Positions 29,479-29,528 of a stretch of 29,528 nt of DNA are shown here, in pieces. Under the pieces are notes generated by a model. That model searched no databases. It saw nothing but the letters and a program-made list of their open reading frames with translations, and was not told where the DNA came from. The position numbers and the translations under genes are program-made. Source of the stretch: an uncultured Eggerthellaceae bacterium (GTDB lineage: Bacteria > Actinomycetota > Coriobacteriia > Coriobacteriales > Eggerthellaceae); the NCBI GenBank assembly GCA_910588205.1, contig CAJUQK010000026.1, positions 1 to 29,528 on the forward strand. Direction: 5' to 3'. Positions within the stretch are counted from its first letter, which is position 1. Every line of letters starts with the position of its first letter.

Positions 29479-29498
29479 GGGCCGAGCTGGCTCGGCCC
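29479..29498. repeat. REP-like palindrome, reverse orientation, near right edge
   Basis: GGGCCGAG-CTGG-CTCGGCCC, perfect 8-bp stem, preceded by CGTA and followed by a tail ACAACCCAGAAAACCC matching that at 17768-17782. Confidence 0.78.
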
Positions 29499-29528
29499 GA
29501 ACCCGTTACAACCCAGAAAACCCCGCAT

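Larger units (their letters stand above)
29068..29528. other. Right-edge intergenic repeat cluster
   Basis: No gene is visible in the last 460 nt. The stretch is nearly filled by five REP-like palindromes, two in composite units with CCCCTAC on the right and three preceded by CGTAGGGG. The three reverse-oriented units are spaced about 56-61 nt apart and share the tail CAACCCAGAAAACCC in diverged form. Confidence 0.7.

Noticed and set aside
29071..29498. CRISPR-like array
   Set aside because: Repeats are dyads with variable arms, irregular spacing and mixed orientation, with no unique spacers of constant size and no cas genes.

Overview
The window reads as a chromosomal segment of a high-GC actinobacterium, most likely class Coriobacteriia, order Eggerthellales. 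This is inferred from gene content, not from any search. The indicators are an actinobacterial-type integration host factor (mIHF), a short 4.5S-type SRP RNA, a fused MobB-MobA protein beside a multi-cluster ferredoxin, and many intergenic REP-like palindromes. No rRNA, tRNA, CRISPR array, phage or insertion-sequence transposase was seen. Most genes lie on the minus strand.

Left part (1-11.9 kb). A REP palindrome near the left edge is followed by an Mrp/ApbC-type Fe-S cluster carrier ATPase, a small unknown protein, a U32-family protein and a flavin reductase, all minus. A plus-strand class I/II aminotransferase converges on a large polytopic membrane protein with a 4-nt overlap. Then come an MHS-family MFS transporter, an arginine:glycine-amidinotransferase-like enzyme with its own promoter and terminator, a small alarmone synthetase, mIHF with a textbook terminator, and a small membrane protein.

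Middle (11.9-21.1 kb). The minus-strand run dnaX (TTG start) - ybaB/ebfC - recR - mobBA - ferredoxin joins DNA replication/repair genes to molybdenum-cofactor genes. To its right, a HepT/MntA toxin-antitoxin pair sits between two 113-nt direct repeats that differ at 5 positions. After it come dedA, the SRP RNA, a YgjP-like metallopeptidase and rsmI, which appears leaderless.

Right part (21.1-29.5 kb). An orphan sortase has a Shine-Dalgarno locked in a 12-bp stem. cysK-metN-metI-metQ form a sulfur amino-acid island. Divergent from cysK is a complete trp-type transcription attenuator: a 27-residue leader peptide with three consecutive Trp codons, alternative 1:2, 2:3 and 3:4 pairings, and a T-tract. 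It precedes a TrpB2-like tryptophan synthase beta chain. A one-TM protein, a GH25 lipoprotein and dtd follow, and the window ends in about 460 bp of REP-like palindromes and composite repeats.

The observations most worth following are the trp attenuator, the TA pair between repeats, the sortase RBS hairpin, the amidinotransferase, and the palindrome family whose arms vary but stay complementary.
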